Source: JACQHM01 sp964535215 (lineage in GTDB: Bacteria; Methylomirabilota; Methylomirabilia; Methylomirabilales; JACQHM01). Taken from it: a DNA stretch of 64,000 nt. Positions within the stretch are counted from its first letter, which is position 1. Every line of letters starts with the position of its first letter. Positions 1-8,812 of the stretch are shown here, one piece after another. A program made the translations under genes and the position numbers. The stretch covers positions 1 to 64,000 of the forward strand of contig CAZHST010000006.1 of NCBI GenBank assembly GCA_964535215.1. Direction: 5' to 3'. A model generated the notes under the pieces. It was not told where the DNA came from, did no database searches, and saw nothing but the letters and a program-made list of their open reading frames with translations.

Positions 1-663
1 GCGGACCGGCGGAAGTCCTCCGCGCGGGCGATGGAAGCCTTGAGGGAGGGGCGGAAGGGGGGGAGAAGCGGGCGCGCCGCCAGAAGGGGCCTGGCCGGAC
101 CGCGGCCTGCCCGATCGGGGGCCCTCCCAAGGGGAGGAGCGCAGGGGCAAAGGGGGGCCCAAGCGCTGCAAGCCGGCCTGGTTCGGCCGGGTCGGGGTGG
201 CGGAGACCCCCCTGGACCCGGGGTAGCTGATCACCGCTTATCCCTTTTCATGGCATAGTCCCGGCGGTTTGCAACCATGCAAAGACCCGGAGTTGAGACA
301 GCGGGAGAGGCTGCTGGACGAAGTGGACCCTCAGCCGGACCAGCCGGGCCAGTGTCCGGAGGAAGTTGATGCCCCTGTGGAGGAGGGAGAGGCAGGGGCC
401 TTTCGGCTGGCAGGGGAAGCGGGCTGAGAGGTCTGCCTCTGCAACGGCCTTCCCGACGGCGGTCTCCAGGACCAGGGTGACCCCCATCAGACGGGTGAAC
501 CGGGCCAGGTCTCTAGGGGTCGGGACTGGGTCCCGTCCAGACGAGTCCATCGGTGACGAGGCGGACCCCTACGGAGGCTACCAGCCACCGGGGCGCCTTT
601 GGGGAGCGCCGCGATGACCTGGGCCAGCGTCTTCGGCTGGGAGCGGTAAAGGAGCCTACCCCG
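1..663. other. Left-edge region without a confident gene
   Basis: Very GC-rich sequence with open frames on both strands but no recognisable domain. The longest minus-strand frame (248-550, 100 codons) reads like a fragment of a transposase or other basic protein; it has no clear ribosome binding site and no recognised motif. The stretch just downstream of the cytochrome c gene (about 550-660) also reads as a degraded protein fragment on the minus strand. I take the whole region as gene debris rather than as functional genes. Confidence 0.4.
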
Positions 664-1071
664 TTACCAGAGGATCTTGGAAGGATCGCCTTTATAGCGT
701 GATCGGATGAAGGCGATGATCTTCCAGATCTGGTCGGGGGAAAGCTTCCCCTCCCAAGGAGGCATCGTGGTTCCGGGAATCCCGCGGCTGATGATCTGAA
801 ACAGCGTCTCGTCGGTGGGGCGGTATCTCCAGATCTCGTCCGTCAGATCCGGACCCATCCCACCCTCCCCATTGGGGCCATGGCAGTGATGACAACCCAT
901 CTCGGCAAAGAACCGCTGGCCTTCGGCAATGGCCTCGAGCTTTCCAGTATACGGGTTCCTGACGGCGACCTCCTGGGCAAAAACAGCGAAGGTCAGGAAC
1001 CCCCCTATGATCACCCCTCCGACGATGACCCCCCTTCCAAAAGACCCCTGCCTCCTCACTTTATTCGTCAA
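664..1071 (-). CDS. Class I cytochrome c, partner of the PQQ dehydrogenase
   Basis: A small periplasmic haem protein that probably takes electrons from the PQQ dehydrogenase encoded immediately upstream. Seen: one hydrophobic N-terminal segment (signal or anchor, about residues 13-35), one CHHCH haem-attachment motif, and a downstream GTTMPPW segment supplying the likely Met axial ligand. The mature domain is only about 90 residues, normal for a single-haem class I cytochrome. The start is uncertain: a TTG at 1071, which overlaps the dehydrogenase stop, or a GTG at 1059; neither has a strong ribosome binding site, so translational coupling is likely. XoxF-type enzymes usually have a dedicated cytochrome (XoxG/cL type), and the position fits that role. 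Confidence 0.85.
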   Translation of the reverse strand: MTNKVRRQGSFGRGVIVGGVIIGGFLTFAVFAQEVAVRNPYTGKLEAIAEGQRFFAEMGCHHCHGPNGEGGMGPDLTDEIWRYRPTDETLFQIISRGIPGTTMPPWEGKLSPDQIWKIIAFIRSRYKGDPSKILW

Positions 1072-2776
1072 ACAGGCCGAAGACAAAGAGCGCCCCTCCT
1101 TTAGGCAGATCTTTGAGCCAGGGGGCGCTCCCTTTCCCGATCGTTGCCCAGCCCGTCCACCCACCCCATCCGGAGGCCACGGCAATGTATTGCTTGCCGT
1201 CTACGGCAAAGGTGGTCGGGGGGGCAACGATCCCAGAACCCGTTCGGAATTTCCATAGCAACTCTCCAGTCTTATGGTCGAGGGCCAAAAACTCCCCCTC
1301 GGGGTTCCCGACGAAGACCAACCCCCCAGCGGTCGCAAGCACCCCAGCATACATCGGCGATCGGTCATTATACACCCAGACGGCTTTGCCGGAGGCAATG
1401 TCTATGGCCGTCAGCGTTCCATAGCCCGGCTGGTACCCCCACGTTTTCATCTCCAGCCCCAGCCAGAGCTGCCCGCGCCTCCATTCCTGCCTTGCAGCCT
1501 GCAGATCATTCGAGCTTTGCAAGGCAGGGATGTAGGCATAGCCGGTCAAGGGACTGTAAGCAATAGGATGCCAATTCTTCCCCCCCATCTGCGCCGGTCG
1601 GATGTCGGTCGTCACCCGGTCATGTACCACATCCTTCTCCGGCCAGTTGAAGATGGGACGCCCGTTTTTATCCAGCCCCTTCGCCCAGTTCACATCCGTA
1701 AAGGGCACCCCGTAGATAAACTTCCCATTGGTGCGGTCAATGACGTAAAAGTAGCCGTTCCGGTCGGCATGCACCCACACCTTTCTCGGCTGCCCCTGGA
1801 TCGTGGCATCTGCCAACACCACCTCGTTGACGCCATCGAAATCGTACGGATCGTTAGGGGTGTATTGGAAATAGAAGAGGATCCTCCCTGTATCGGGATC
1901 CAACGCCAGGGTGGAGTTGGTGTAGAGGTTATCCCCGAGTCGAACATGCCGGTCGAAGTCCGGGCTGGGGTTCCCCACCGGCCAGTAGAGGATATTGAGT
2001 TCAGGATCGTATGACCCAGTGATCCAGGCGGAGCCCCCGCCATATTTCCAGGACTCCCCCGGCCATGTCTCGTTGCCTGGCTCCCCCGGGCCAGGAATCG
2101 TGTAGGTCTTCCACACCTGTTCCCCGGTCTCCGCATTCAGAGCCAAAATCCACCCGCGGATCCCATACTCGGCCCCGGCCGGACCCACAATGATCTTCCC
2201 CCGAAGCGCCAGGGGCATCAACGTGAGGACCTCTGAATATGTATAATCCCCTACGACTTTGTCCCAGACCACCTTGCCGGTCTTGGCGTCCAGGGCGACC
2301 ACATGCGCGTCCAGGGTCGCCAGGTAGACCTTATCATGGTAGACCGCCACTCCGCGGTTGACGACGTCGCAGCAGACATGGGCGGGGAGATCCGCCGGGA
2401 GGGGATGATCATAGCGCCACAACAGTTTCCCGGTGGCCGCCTCAAGGGCAAACAGATGATTCCAGGCGGACGTGATGTAGAGCACCCCGTTGTTCACGAT
2501 CGCTTGCCCTTCCTGCCCATCCACGACGCCGAACTGGAACACCCATTTGGGCACCAGTTTCCGCACATTGCTCCTATTGATTTGGGTAAGAGGGCTGAAT
2601 CTCGTGTTGGCGTAGGTACGCCCATAGAGGAGCCAGTTGTTAGGATCCTGCTCCGCCTGGAGGAGCATGCGGTCAGTGACATAATTTTGGGCAATCCCGG
2701 GGGATGCCCCCAATAGCATCATGAAGGGCAGAAGGAGAACAATAATCCCGAGCTGATTTCGTACCCAACGTTTCAT
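1061..2776 (-). CDS. PQQ-dependent, probably lanthanide-dependent, alcohol dehydrogenase (XoxF/ExaF-like)
   Basis: Periplasmic quinoprotein of 571 residues that oxidises a primary alcohol (methanol or ethanol type) and passes electrons to cytochrome c. Seen: a signal peptide (about 1-30), repeated beta-propeller Trp-docking segments, the vicinal Cys135-Cys136 pair that stacks on PQQ, GAEYG (Glu203) and GNPSP (Asn270) metal-site segments, and YDFDG with Asp312 and Asp314. In the family the first Asp is catalytic and an Asp two residues later marks lanthanide rather than calcium enzymes. Start: ATG 2776 behind GGAGG. An in-frame ATG at 2869 also has a good AAGGAGGTG but would place about 31 residues ahead of the signal peptide, so I prefer 2776. 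The substrate cannot be set from sequence. Confidence 0.9.
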   Translation of the reverse strand: MKRWVRNQLGIIVLLLPFMMLLGASPGIAQNYVTDRMLLQAEQDPNNWLLYGRTYANTRFSPLTQINRSNVRKLVPKWVFQFGVVDGQEGQAIVNNGVLYITSAWNHLFALEAATGKLLWRYDHPLPADLPAHVCCDVVNRGVAVYHDKVYLATLDAHVVALDAKTGKVVWDKVVGDYTYSEVLTLMPLALRGKIIVGPAGAEYGIRGWILALNAETGEQVWKTYTIPGPGEPGNETWPGESWKYGGGSAWITGSYDPELNILYWPVGNPSPDFDRHVRLGDNLYTNSTLALDPDTGRILFYFQYTPNDPYDFDGVNEVVLADATIQGQPRKVWVHADRNGYFYVIDRTNGKFIYGVPFTDVNWAKGLDKNGRPIFNWPEKDVVHDRVTTDIRPAQMGGKNWHPIAYSPLTGYAYIPALQSSNDLQAARQEWRRGQLWLGLEMKTWGYQPGYGTLTAIDIASGKAVWVYNDRSPMYAGVLATAGGLVFVGNPEGEFLALDHKTGELLWKFRTGSGIVAPPTTFAVDGKQYIAVASGWGGWTGWATIGKGSAPWLKDLPKGGALFVFGLFDE

Positions 2777-3120
2777 TCCCCAGCCTCCTCTTCGTTCATG
2801 CGTTGTTGTTTGCCCACCGGAAGAGAAAACCTGACCACTGTAGGACCTGAGACTCCGTTCCTCTCGCATCACCTCCTTCGCAAAGAGGGTTCCGGAATGC
2901 GATGTCAACCGCGTGACGCTCTCGGTTCCAATTTGGGCCTCTGGCCGGTGCGGGCGGGGACCGGCAAAGGCGGCCGCATTAAACAGATGGTCTCCGAAAA
3001 GGGAGAAGGGATGGTAACCCTTTTCGAGCACCGATATAAAATCGAGTAATGCCCCCCTTGACGCGGATAGAAGTATTGAAGTAGGCTCCCTATCATCTAC
3101 TGGTAGATGAGGGGGAAGCC
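2777..3120. other. Intergenic region between the dehydrogenase and the IS remnant
   Basis: No gene seen. On the minus strand TTGACA lies at 2903-2908, but no good -10 follows at 16-18 bases, so it is only a weak candidate for the dehydrogenase promoter. An 8-base inverted repeat TCATCTAC/GTAGATGA with a 2-base centre occupies 3093-3110, just before the transposase remnant; it may be an operator or part of the element's end. Confidence 0.5.
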
Positions 3121-4278
3121 ATGAAGCCATCGCTGAAGGCGTTGCTGAAGCAACAATACTGTCACAATGAAGCTTGTTCCAACGCAAATCGCTCACCATC
3201 CGCCAAGGGACGTTCCTGTACCGGATCCGGACGCCCCTGAAGCAGGTCGTACGGGTCTTCCGGTTGCTGGTAGAGGGGATGAGCATCCGGGGGATCGAGC
3301 GGGTGGAAGGCATCAAGCAAGACACGATCCTCGACTGGCTGCGCAAAGCCGGGCAGCATGTCGAAGAGGTCAATGCCTTGTTGATCCACTACCTTCATCT
3401 GACCCAAGTCCAGATCGATGAGTTCTGGAGCTTCGTAAAAAATAAGGAAAAACAGGTCGATCCCGAGCACGACGATCTCCAGGAAGTTGGCGATTTGGGG
3501 GGGGATAGCGATGCACGGGCCCAGCCGGTTGCGGTTGGTGGTGCACTGTGGCAAGCATACAGCCGAGGAGGCCGAGACTTTCATCGGCAGGATCAAGGCC
3601 TGCAGCGATGGGACCGCCCCGCTGTTCACCTCGGACAAGTTGACCTGTTACCGAGAGCTGTTGCTGAAGCCTTCCTCGACCCTCGAACCCGTGCCCCGCC
3701 GCTATCCGAGGGGCCGGCCCCCGGGACCCAAGCGGGTGCCATTGCCCGGGCTGCTCTATGCCCAGGTCGACAAGCCACGCCGGCAGGGGAGGGTCATTCG
3801 GGTCGTCAAACGGATCGTGATCGGCAACGAGACGGCGATCCGCCAAGTCCTGGAAGCCAATGGCTGGGGCACCACCATCAATACCGCCTACGTGGAACGG
3901 GCCAACGGCACGGTGCGGCACAAGAATCGCCGACTCCCCCGCAAGACCTATGGCTTCTCTAAAAAGACCGACTGGCATCGAGCCCAATTGGCCGTTGAGA
4001 CGTTGCATTATAGCTTCCTCCAGTGCCAAGATGCCTTGCGGCTGCCGTTGCCCCGTACCCAGTTAAGCCAGCCCAAGTGGCAGCGGCACACCCCGGCGAT
4101 GGCTGAGGGCATCACCGATCATCGCTGGTCCTTTGAGGAGTTGTTCTGGTTCGTGACACCCCCTCAAAAGACCTTGATGCAACCCACGCTCAGTGGGGAC
4201 CATGATGAATTATCTGTATCAAAAGGGGCACTACCTAAAATCGCAAGTTACTGGAAAAAACAGGGTGATCGAGGTTAG
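3121..4278 (+). pseudogene. IS1-family-like transposase remnant, frameshifted
   Basis: Reads as a DDE transposase of the IS1-like group that carries an N-terminal zinc ribbon and a helix-turn-helix. Frame one (3174-about 3490) gives the HTH segment and a QIDEFWSFVKNKEK motif with the first catalytic Asp. Frame two (about 3490-4278) continues with a GGIAMHGPSRLRLVVHCGK segment, TSDKLTCY and an ERANGT region. The two are joined only by a one-base shift at a run of eight G (3495-3502). A further fragment from ATG 3121 (QQYCHNEACSN) looks like a truncated zinc ribbon in yet another frame. Two lesions suggest an inactive copy; a base missing from the G run by sequencing error remains possible for the second one. 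Confidence 0.75.
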
Positions 4279-4709
4279 ACCGTTTAAACCTTTTCCGGTG
4301 CTTTACAAAAATAGAACGTTATTTAATAAACATAACACCCATCAGCCTGTCAAGTTTTTTCTGACATCCGGACATAATATTTAGGATACAACTGTCGAGA
4401 TTGCATCGCGGGGGTGGTTCAATAGGGGGCAACTTGACCTTTCAAAGGCTGCTTCCGCCCGTCATAGGCGGTGGCCACCGGCTGGTGACACCGGCCACCC
4501 ATGGAGCCGCTGGGGGGGCCTTCTTCCTGCTGTTCGTGGATCGTGCCTAGCACTCGAACGGGGGGGAGTCTACCTCACCAGATGCGGTTTCTTCCCACTA
4601 TCCCCAATATTCCGTTTCAGCCGAGTCGAGCTTAGGGGACACTTTCAACAAAACTGAACTGAGAGCAAACATGAGCTGACATGCGCTGTACGTTCATGGG
4701 AGGTGTGCG
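4279..4709. other. Intergenic region, AT-rich then GC-rich
   Basis: No gene seen. The first 110 bases are conspicuously AT-rich for this window and include a small TGTCA/TGACA inverted repeat around a T run near 4350. On the minus strand TTGACA followed 17 bases later by TTTATT (near 4325-4355) could be a promoter of uncertain use. The segment 4630-4690 begins with GGGGACACTTTC, which resembles the ends of some insertion elements, but I could not find a matching inverted copy downstream. Confidence 0.4.
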
Positions 4710-5525
4710 ATGACCGCGACCCTTTCCCGCCTCCTCACCACCCTGGAGCGGGAGCTGGCCCTGCTCGGGGTGCCCTGGGCGCTCCTGGCGCTCACCGCCT
4801 CGGACCGGCGACAGTGGACCCTCACCCTCCGGCTCGGGCTGGTGGAGGCCACCCTCACCGCCTCGCCAGCGGAGCTGGCCCCCCGCCTTCGGAGCCTCCT
4901 CCGGAGCGGGCAGGTCCCCTGCCCCGGATGCCAGACCCGGTACGACCTGTTCACCCGTCCCGCGCCGACCTGGACCTGCCCCTGCGGGGTGGCCTGCTTC
5001 CTCCTCACCCCTGCGACCGGAGAGGCCCCCTGGAACGCCCTGCTCAACCGCCTGGCCCCCCTGATCCCGGAGGCCGTCCGGGATGCGGTCCTGGCGCTCC
5101 TGGAGGCTGAGGGGATGCCGGAGGATTGGTTCACCGGGGTCCGGACCCTCACCCCGCTGGACACCCTGCTTGTCACCGTGGCCCCGGATGCGGCCTTCCG
5201 GACCCTGTCCTCCCTCCCATCCCCCCTGCTCCTCCAACTGGCCTCCTTCCAACTGGGATACCTGGCGTCGGAGGAGGAGGAAGGGTCGGAGGAGCCTCCC
5301 CCCACCTGGCAGCGGGAACAGGACGGGTGGGTCCTCCGCTGGTCCTTTGACCCTTCCTTCACCCTGACGATGCTCGGGGAGCCCCGGGTCTCCGACAGCT
5401 GGCTCACCGCCCCGGCTATCCTCTCCTCCTGGACCGGACCCCTTCCCTCCTTCGCCACCCCGGAAGAGGCCGCCGCCTGGCTGGAAGCCCGGCTGGAGGA
5501 GGCCGTTAGGGGAGTTCGTCCTTGA
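4710..5525 (+). CDS. Unrecognised protein with a four-Cys zinc-ribbon-like centre
   Basis: 271 residues, family not recognised. The start has a good GGGAGGTG ribosome binding site. The protein is Leu- and Pro-rich, with CPGC and CPCGVAC motifs around residues 70-95 (four or five cysteines that could bind zinc), followed by an acidic patch EEEEGSEE near residue 190. Codon use is extremely C-ending and the gene is more GC-rich than its neighbours. It sits between a broken transposase and a decayed transporter, with two tiny overlapping ORFs downstream. I infer that it belongs to a mobile or recently acquired segment; no function can be assigned. Confidence 0.55.
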   Translation: MTATLSRLLTTLERELALLGVPWALLALTASDRRQWTLTLRLGLVEATLTASPAELAPRLRSLLRSGQVPCPGCQTRYDLFTRPAPTWTCPCGVACFLLTPATGEAPWNALLNRLAPLIPEAVRDAVLALLEAEGMPEDWFTGVRTLTPLDTLLVTVAPDAAFRTLSSLPSPLLLQLASFQLGYLASEEEEGSEEPPPTWQREQDGWVLRWSFDPSFTLTMLGEPRVSDSWLTAPAILSSWTGPLPSFATPEEAAAWLEARLEEAVRGVRP

Positions 5526-5613
5526 CAGGAACATCCAGAAGGCTTATCGTCATCAACATCATGACACCAAAGAAACGTCCGAAGACCTATCCCACGGGGG
5601 GCAGGGGCCGGCC

Positions 5614-5742
5614 ATGAAGGAGCCGCTGTCCCCGGAGCCTTCCTCCCCGGCCCCCCTCCTGCCTGACGTCCAGGCTTGGCTGACCCAGGCCTCCCGGCGC
5701 GACCTGGAGGCGCTTCTGGTCCGCCTGGCCGAAGAGCTTTAG
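5614..5742 (+). CDS. Tiny ORF of 42 residues, downstream of the unrecognised gene
   Basis: A 42-residue ORF rich in Pro at the N-terminus, ending in an amphipathic helix-like segment (RRDLEALLVRLAEEL). An 18-residue basic ORF from ATG 5561 (MTPKKRPKTYPTGGRGRP) ends at 5617 and overlaps this start by ATGA, which suggests coupled translation if either is real. No family recognised. Both lie 35-90 bases after the 271-residue gene and share its base composition. Confidence 0.3.
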   Translation: MKEPLSPEPSSPAPLLPDVQAWLTQASRRDLEALLVRLAEEL

Positions 5743-5819
5743 GCGCGTGGGCTTCGCGTGCATTACACGCTGGAGGAGTCAAAGGCATGACCAAAGCGCC
5801 CCAGCCGACCGGGCCGAAG

Positions 5820-6390
5820 TGGGAACTCTGGGATCGCCCCAGCGGAGAACCCTGCCGCCAGGAGGAGGAAGATGATGGCCGACATGGAGACAGGGAAGAG
5901 CGTTTGGCGGATCGGGGGCTCCTGAGAATCTCTCCCAAAAACTTCTCACCGCAGGGGCGCAGAGGTCGGCGTCCCGTTTTGAAGAAACCACATGGCATCC
6001 TCCAGCCTCCGCCGCCGATCGAGGGAGCCGGTCAGCCCCAGCCCTGCGCCGTACAGCCAGGCCTTCCAGCCTGTGGCTGAGGCGAGGCGCTCCCAAACCT
6101 TTTGATGGAAACGGGCAGCGAGGAAGCCTGCGAGCAGGAGGGCCGGGAGGATGCCGACAAAGAAGAGAACGCGCCAGCCGAAGCGAGGGAGGAGGGCCCC
6201 GGCCAGGCAGGAGGAACCGGCAGAGCAGAAGCTGGCCCACGTTCTGGGCGAGGCCGCTTAGGCCGGTGAAGAGCGAATAGATCAGGATGGTGAGGGTCAA
6301 GGCCCTGACCCGGCCCACATAATCCGCCACGATCCTGGTAGTGATGGCAAAGACGTAAAGGAAATTTGGGAGCCTGGGAAGGAGGCCTCT
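5820..6390 (-). pseudogene. Decayed major facilitator superfamily transporter fragment
   Basis: Minus-strand sequence just downstream of livF reads as pieces of an MFS permease in different frames. Frame one (about 6390-6220) has ADYVGRVRALTLTILIYSLF, matching the conserved loop and following helix. A second frame continues with LPRFGWRVLFFVGILPALLL. A third (about 5910-5820) gives another hydrophobic helix and GWGALVM. The shifts, and the lack of any complete frame, indicate a pseudogene. It may once have been the last gene of the liv operon. Confidence 0.65.
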
Positions 6391-6396
6391 TCCCCC

Positions 6397-7101
6397 CTAC
6401 AGCCCCAGGAAGGCCCTCTTGACCTCAGCGTGCTCAAGAAGTGTGTCGGTCCGCCCTTCCAGCACGACGTGGCCGCTTTCGAGCAGGTAGCCCCGATGGG
6501 CGATCTTGAGGGAAAGCTCGACGTTCTGCTCCACCAGGAGGACCGTCACCCCCTCCTGATGGATCTTCTGCAAAAGCTTCACGAGCTCGCTGATGACCTT
6601 CGGGGCGAGGCCGAGGAAGGGTTCGTCCACCATCAAGAGCTTCGGCCTGGCCATCAAGCCCCTGGCGATCGCCAGCATCTGCTGCTCGCCGCCTGAAAGC
6701 GTCCCCGCCACCTGGTGCTCCCGTGCCTTCAAGACGGGGAAGCTGGCGAACACCCACTCCAGCGTGTCCTGGAGGTACGGCTTGGCCCTCTTGGGATACG
6801 CTCCCAGCCGTAAGTTCTGGAGGACTGTCAAGCGGGGAAAGACCCTCCGGCGTTCCGGGACATGGGCGAGCCCCATCTCCACGATCCGATGGGCGGGAAG
6901 GGAGTCGATCCTCTCACCCAGGAACCGGATGAAGCCGGATCTCGGGCGGATGAGACCGGAGATCGTGTGTAAGAGGGTGCTCTTCCCGGCCCCGTTCGGC
7001 CCAAAGAGGCAGACGACCTCTCCTTCCTGGATGTAAAGGGACACATCCCAGAGGACCTGGAAGTGGCCGTAGGAGACGTTAAGCCCCTCGACCTTCAGCA
7101 T
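6397..7101 (-). CDS. livF: Branched-chain amino acid-type ABC transporter ATP-binding protein LivF
   Basis: Second ATPase of a Liv/HAAT-type ABC importer; hydrolyses ATP at the cytoplasmic face of the LivHM permease. 234 residues with Walker A GPNGAGKST (about residues 35-43), signature LSGGEQQ and Walker B LLMVDEP. ATG 7101 begins the conserved MLKVEGLNVSYG and overlaps livG by 23 bases. Last intact gene of a five-gene set. Liv-type systems in such genomes often carry amides, urea or other amino-acid-like compounds; the amidase upstream supports an amide-like ligand, but this is inference. Confidence 0.93.
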   Translation of the reverse strand: MLKVEGLNVSYGHFQVLWDVSLYIQEGEVVCLFGPNGAGKSTLLHTISGLIRPRSGFIRFLGERIDSLPAHRIVEMGLAHVPERRRVFPRLTVLQNLRLGAYPKRAKPYLQDTLEWVFASFPVLKAREHQVAGTLSGGEQQMLAIARGLMARPKLLMVDEPFLGLAPKVISELVKLLQKIHQEGVTVLLVEQNVELSLKIAHRGYLLESGHVVLEGRTDTLLEHAEVKRAFLGL

Positions 7102-7813
7102 AGGTTTCCCCGAGGTAGGCCTCGATGACCCCCCGCTCCTGGACCACCTCCTGGGGAGGACCGTCGGCAATCTTCTCCCCCAGATGGAGGGCGACGATTC
7201 GGTCGGAGAGGGCCATGATCACCCGCATGTTGTGTTCGATGACGATCAGGGTGACCCCTTCACGCCTTAAGCGTTTGATTAGGTCAATCAAGGCGGGGAT
7301 GCTCTTCCGGTCCACCCCCGCCGTGACCTCGTCCAAAAGAAGGAGGGAGGGCTTGGTGGCCATCGCCCTCGCCAGCTCCAGGCGCTTCCTCTCCCCCGTC
7401 CCTACCGCTCCAGCCAGGGTCTCTCCCTGCTCGGCCAGCCCCACGAATGCCAAGAGCCTGAGCGCTTCCTCCCTCGCCGCCCTGACGCTGGCCGTCCTGG
7501 GGAGGGCGCCGACCATGACGTTCTCCACCATTGTCATGGTCGGGAAGGGTCGGAGCTTCTGGAAGGTCCGGGCGATCCCGAGCCGGTTGATCCGGTCAGG
7601 CCTTAAGCCCGTGATGTCCTTCCCGCGGAACCGGATCACCCCCGAGTCCGGGGTTGTATAGCCTGTGATCACGTCAAAGAGGGTTGTCTTGCCCGCTCCA
7701 TTGGGCCCCACGAGGCCGAGGATTTCCCCTTCGTGGACGGTGAAGCTGATGCGATGGTTGGCGATCACGCCGCCGAAGCGCTTCGTCACCTCCTGCACCT
7801 CCAACAGGGCCAT
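7079..7813 (-). CDS. livG: Branched-chain amino acid-type ABC transporter ATP-binding protein LivG
   Basis: First ATPase of the importer, 244 residues. Walker A GPNGAGKTT lies near residues 36-44 and Walker B LLLLDEVTAGVD near 163-174. The signature is VGTGERKRLE instead of the usual LSYGxQRRLE, a modest deviation that still keeps the G-x-x-R/K-x-L-E spacing. ATG 7813 comes one base after the livM stop, so the two are coupled. Pairs with LivF as a heterodimer. Confidence 0.93.
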   Translation of the reverse strand: MALLEVQEVTKRFGGVIANHRISFTVHEGEILGLVGPNGAGKTTLFDVITGYTTPDSGVIRFRGKDITGLRPDRINRLGIARTFQKLRPFPTMTMVENVMVGALPRTASVRAAREEALRLLAFVGLAEQGETLAGAVGTGERKRLELARAMATKPSLLLLDEVTAGVDRKSIPALIDLIKRLRREGVTLIVIEHNMRVIMALSDRIVALHLGEKIADGPPQEVVQERGVIEAYLGETYAEGRGA

Positions 7814-7814
7814 C

Positions 7815-8786
7815 TCACCTTCCCGGCTTTGTCATCAGGATCAGGGCCATCAGCCCCCCTGGTTGTAGCACCGCGATCAGGACGATCAGGGCGCCGTAGA
7901 TCAGGAGGTCCAGGGCCCCAATCCTCCCTCCGAAGAAGACCCTGGTCCCTTCCGAGAGCGGGATGAGGACCGCGGCCCCGAGGAAGGGGCCGGAGAAACT
8001 CCCGGCCCCGCCCAGGACCGCGGTCAGACAGATCAGGATGGAGAGGGACAAGGAGAGGGTGCTGTCAGGATCAATGAAGAGGATGTATTGGGCATAGAAG
8101 GTACCGGCCAGTGCCGTGAAAAAGGCGCTGAGGCCCATCGCGACCAGCTTGTACCGGACGATGTCGACGCCTACGCTCCTGGCCGCCTCGGGATCGTCCT
8201 TGATCGCTCGGAGGTAATAGCCGAGCCTGGATCGCTCCAGCCAAGAGACGGTAACGGCAACGGCCGAGACGAGCCCCAGGCCGATGTAGTAGTACGGGAG
8301 CTTGGTCGAGTGGAACTGGAAGGTCTTCAGGGATTCTTCCCGCAGGGGGACATAAAGGCCCGCCGCCCCTCCCACATACGGCCAGTTCATGGCCAGGGTC
8401 TGGACGATCTCGCCCACGGCGATCGTGGCGATGGCGAAGTAGTGGCCGGCCAACCGGAAGCAGGGGTAGCCGATGATGGACGCGGCGGCCACGGCCAGGA
8501 CCCCTCCGCCCAGCAGGCCGATCCAGGGGGAGAGGTCCCAGTTGAGCTGGAGGAGGGTGGAGGTGTAGGCCCCGATGCCAAAAAAGACCGCGTGGCCCAA
8601 GGACACCTGGCCCCCGTAGCCCCCGAGGATGTTCCAGGCCTGGGCGAGGGTCGCGAAGAGAAAGAGCTTGATCATCAGATGCTGGGGGAAGGGGGCGCGA
8701 AAGAGCAAGGGGTAAAGCAAGAGGAAGCCGACCAGGAGCAGGAAGAAGGCCCTCCGCCATATGCCTCTTTTCCTTGGGGCTGGCAC
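7815..8786 (-). CDS. livM: Branched-chain amino acid-type ABC transporter permease LivM
   Basis: Inner-membrane permease of 323 residues with about nine to ten hydrophobic helices. The N-terminal LAQAWNILGGYGGQVSLGHA segment is the LivM family hallmark (N-I-L-x-G-Y-x-G-Q-x-S-L-G), and LERSRLGYYLRAIKDDPEAA is the cytoplasmic loop that contacts the ATPases. The start is GTG 8786, 26 bases after the livH stop. Confidence 0.93.
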   Translation of the reverse strand: MPAPRKRGIWRRAFFLLLVGFLLLYPLLFRAPFPQHLMIKLFLFATLAQAWNILGGYGGQVSLGHAVFFGIGAYTSTLLQLNWDLSPWIGLLGGGVLAVAAASIIGYPCFRLAGHYFAIATIAVGEIVQTLAMNWPYVGGAAGLYVPLREESLKTFQFHSTKLPYYYIGLGLVSAVAVTVSWLERSRLGYYLRAIKDDPEAARSVGVDIVRYKLVAMGLSAFFTALAGTFYAQYILFIDPDSTLSLSLSILICLTAVLGGAGSFSGPFLGAAVLIPLSEGTRVFFGGRIGALDLLIYGALIVLIAVLQPGGLMALILMTKPGR

Positions 8787-8812
8787 GAGGTCTCTCCCCC
8801 TTTTCCGTTCTC

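Noticed and set aside
1061..3373. Dehydrogenase read as a 770-residue protein from its farthest upstream start
   Set aside because: The extension precedes the signal peptide and has no homology; a good ribosome site lies at ATG 2776.
4694..5998. 434-codon minus-strand frame over the zinc-ribbon gene
   Set aside because: Arg/Ser-rich shadow of the plus-strand gene; only its first few dozen codons touch the decayed MFS sequence.
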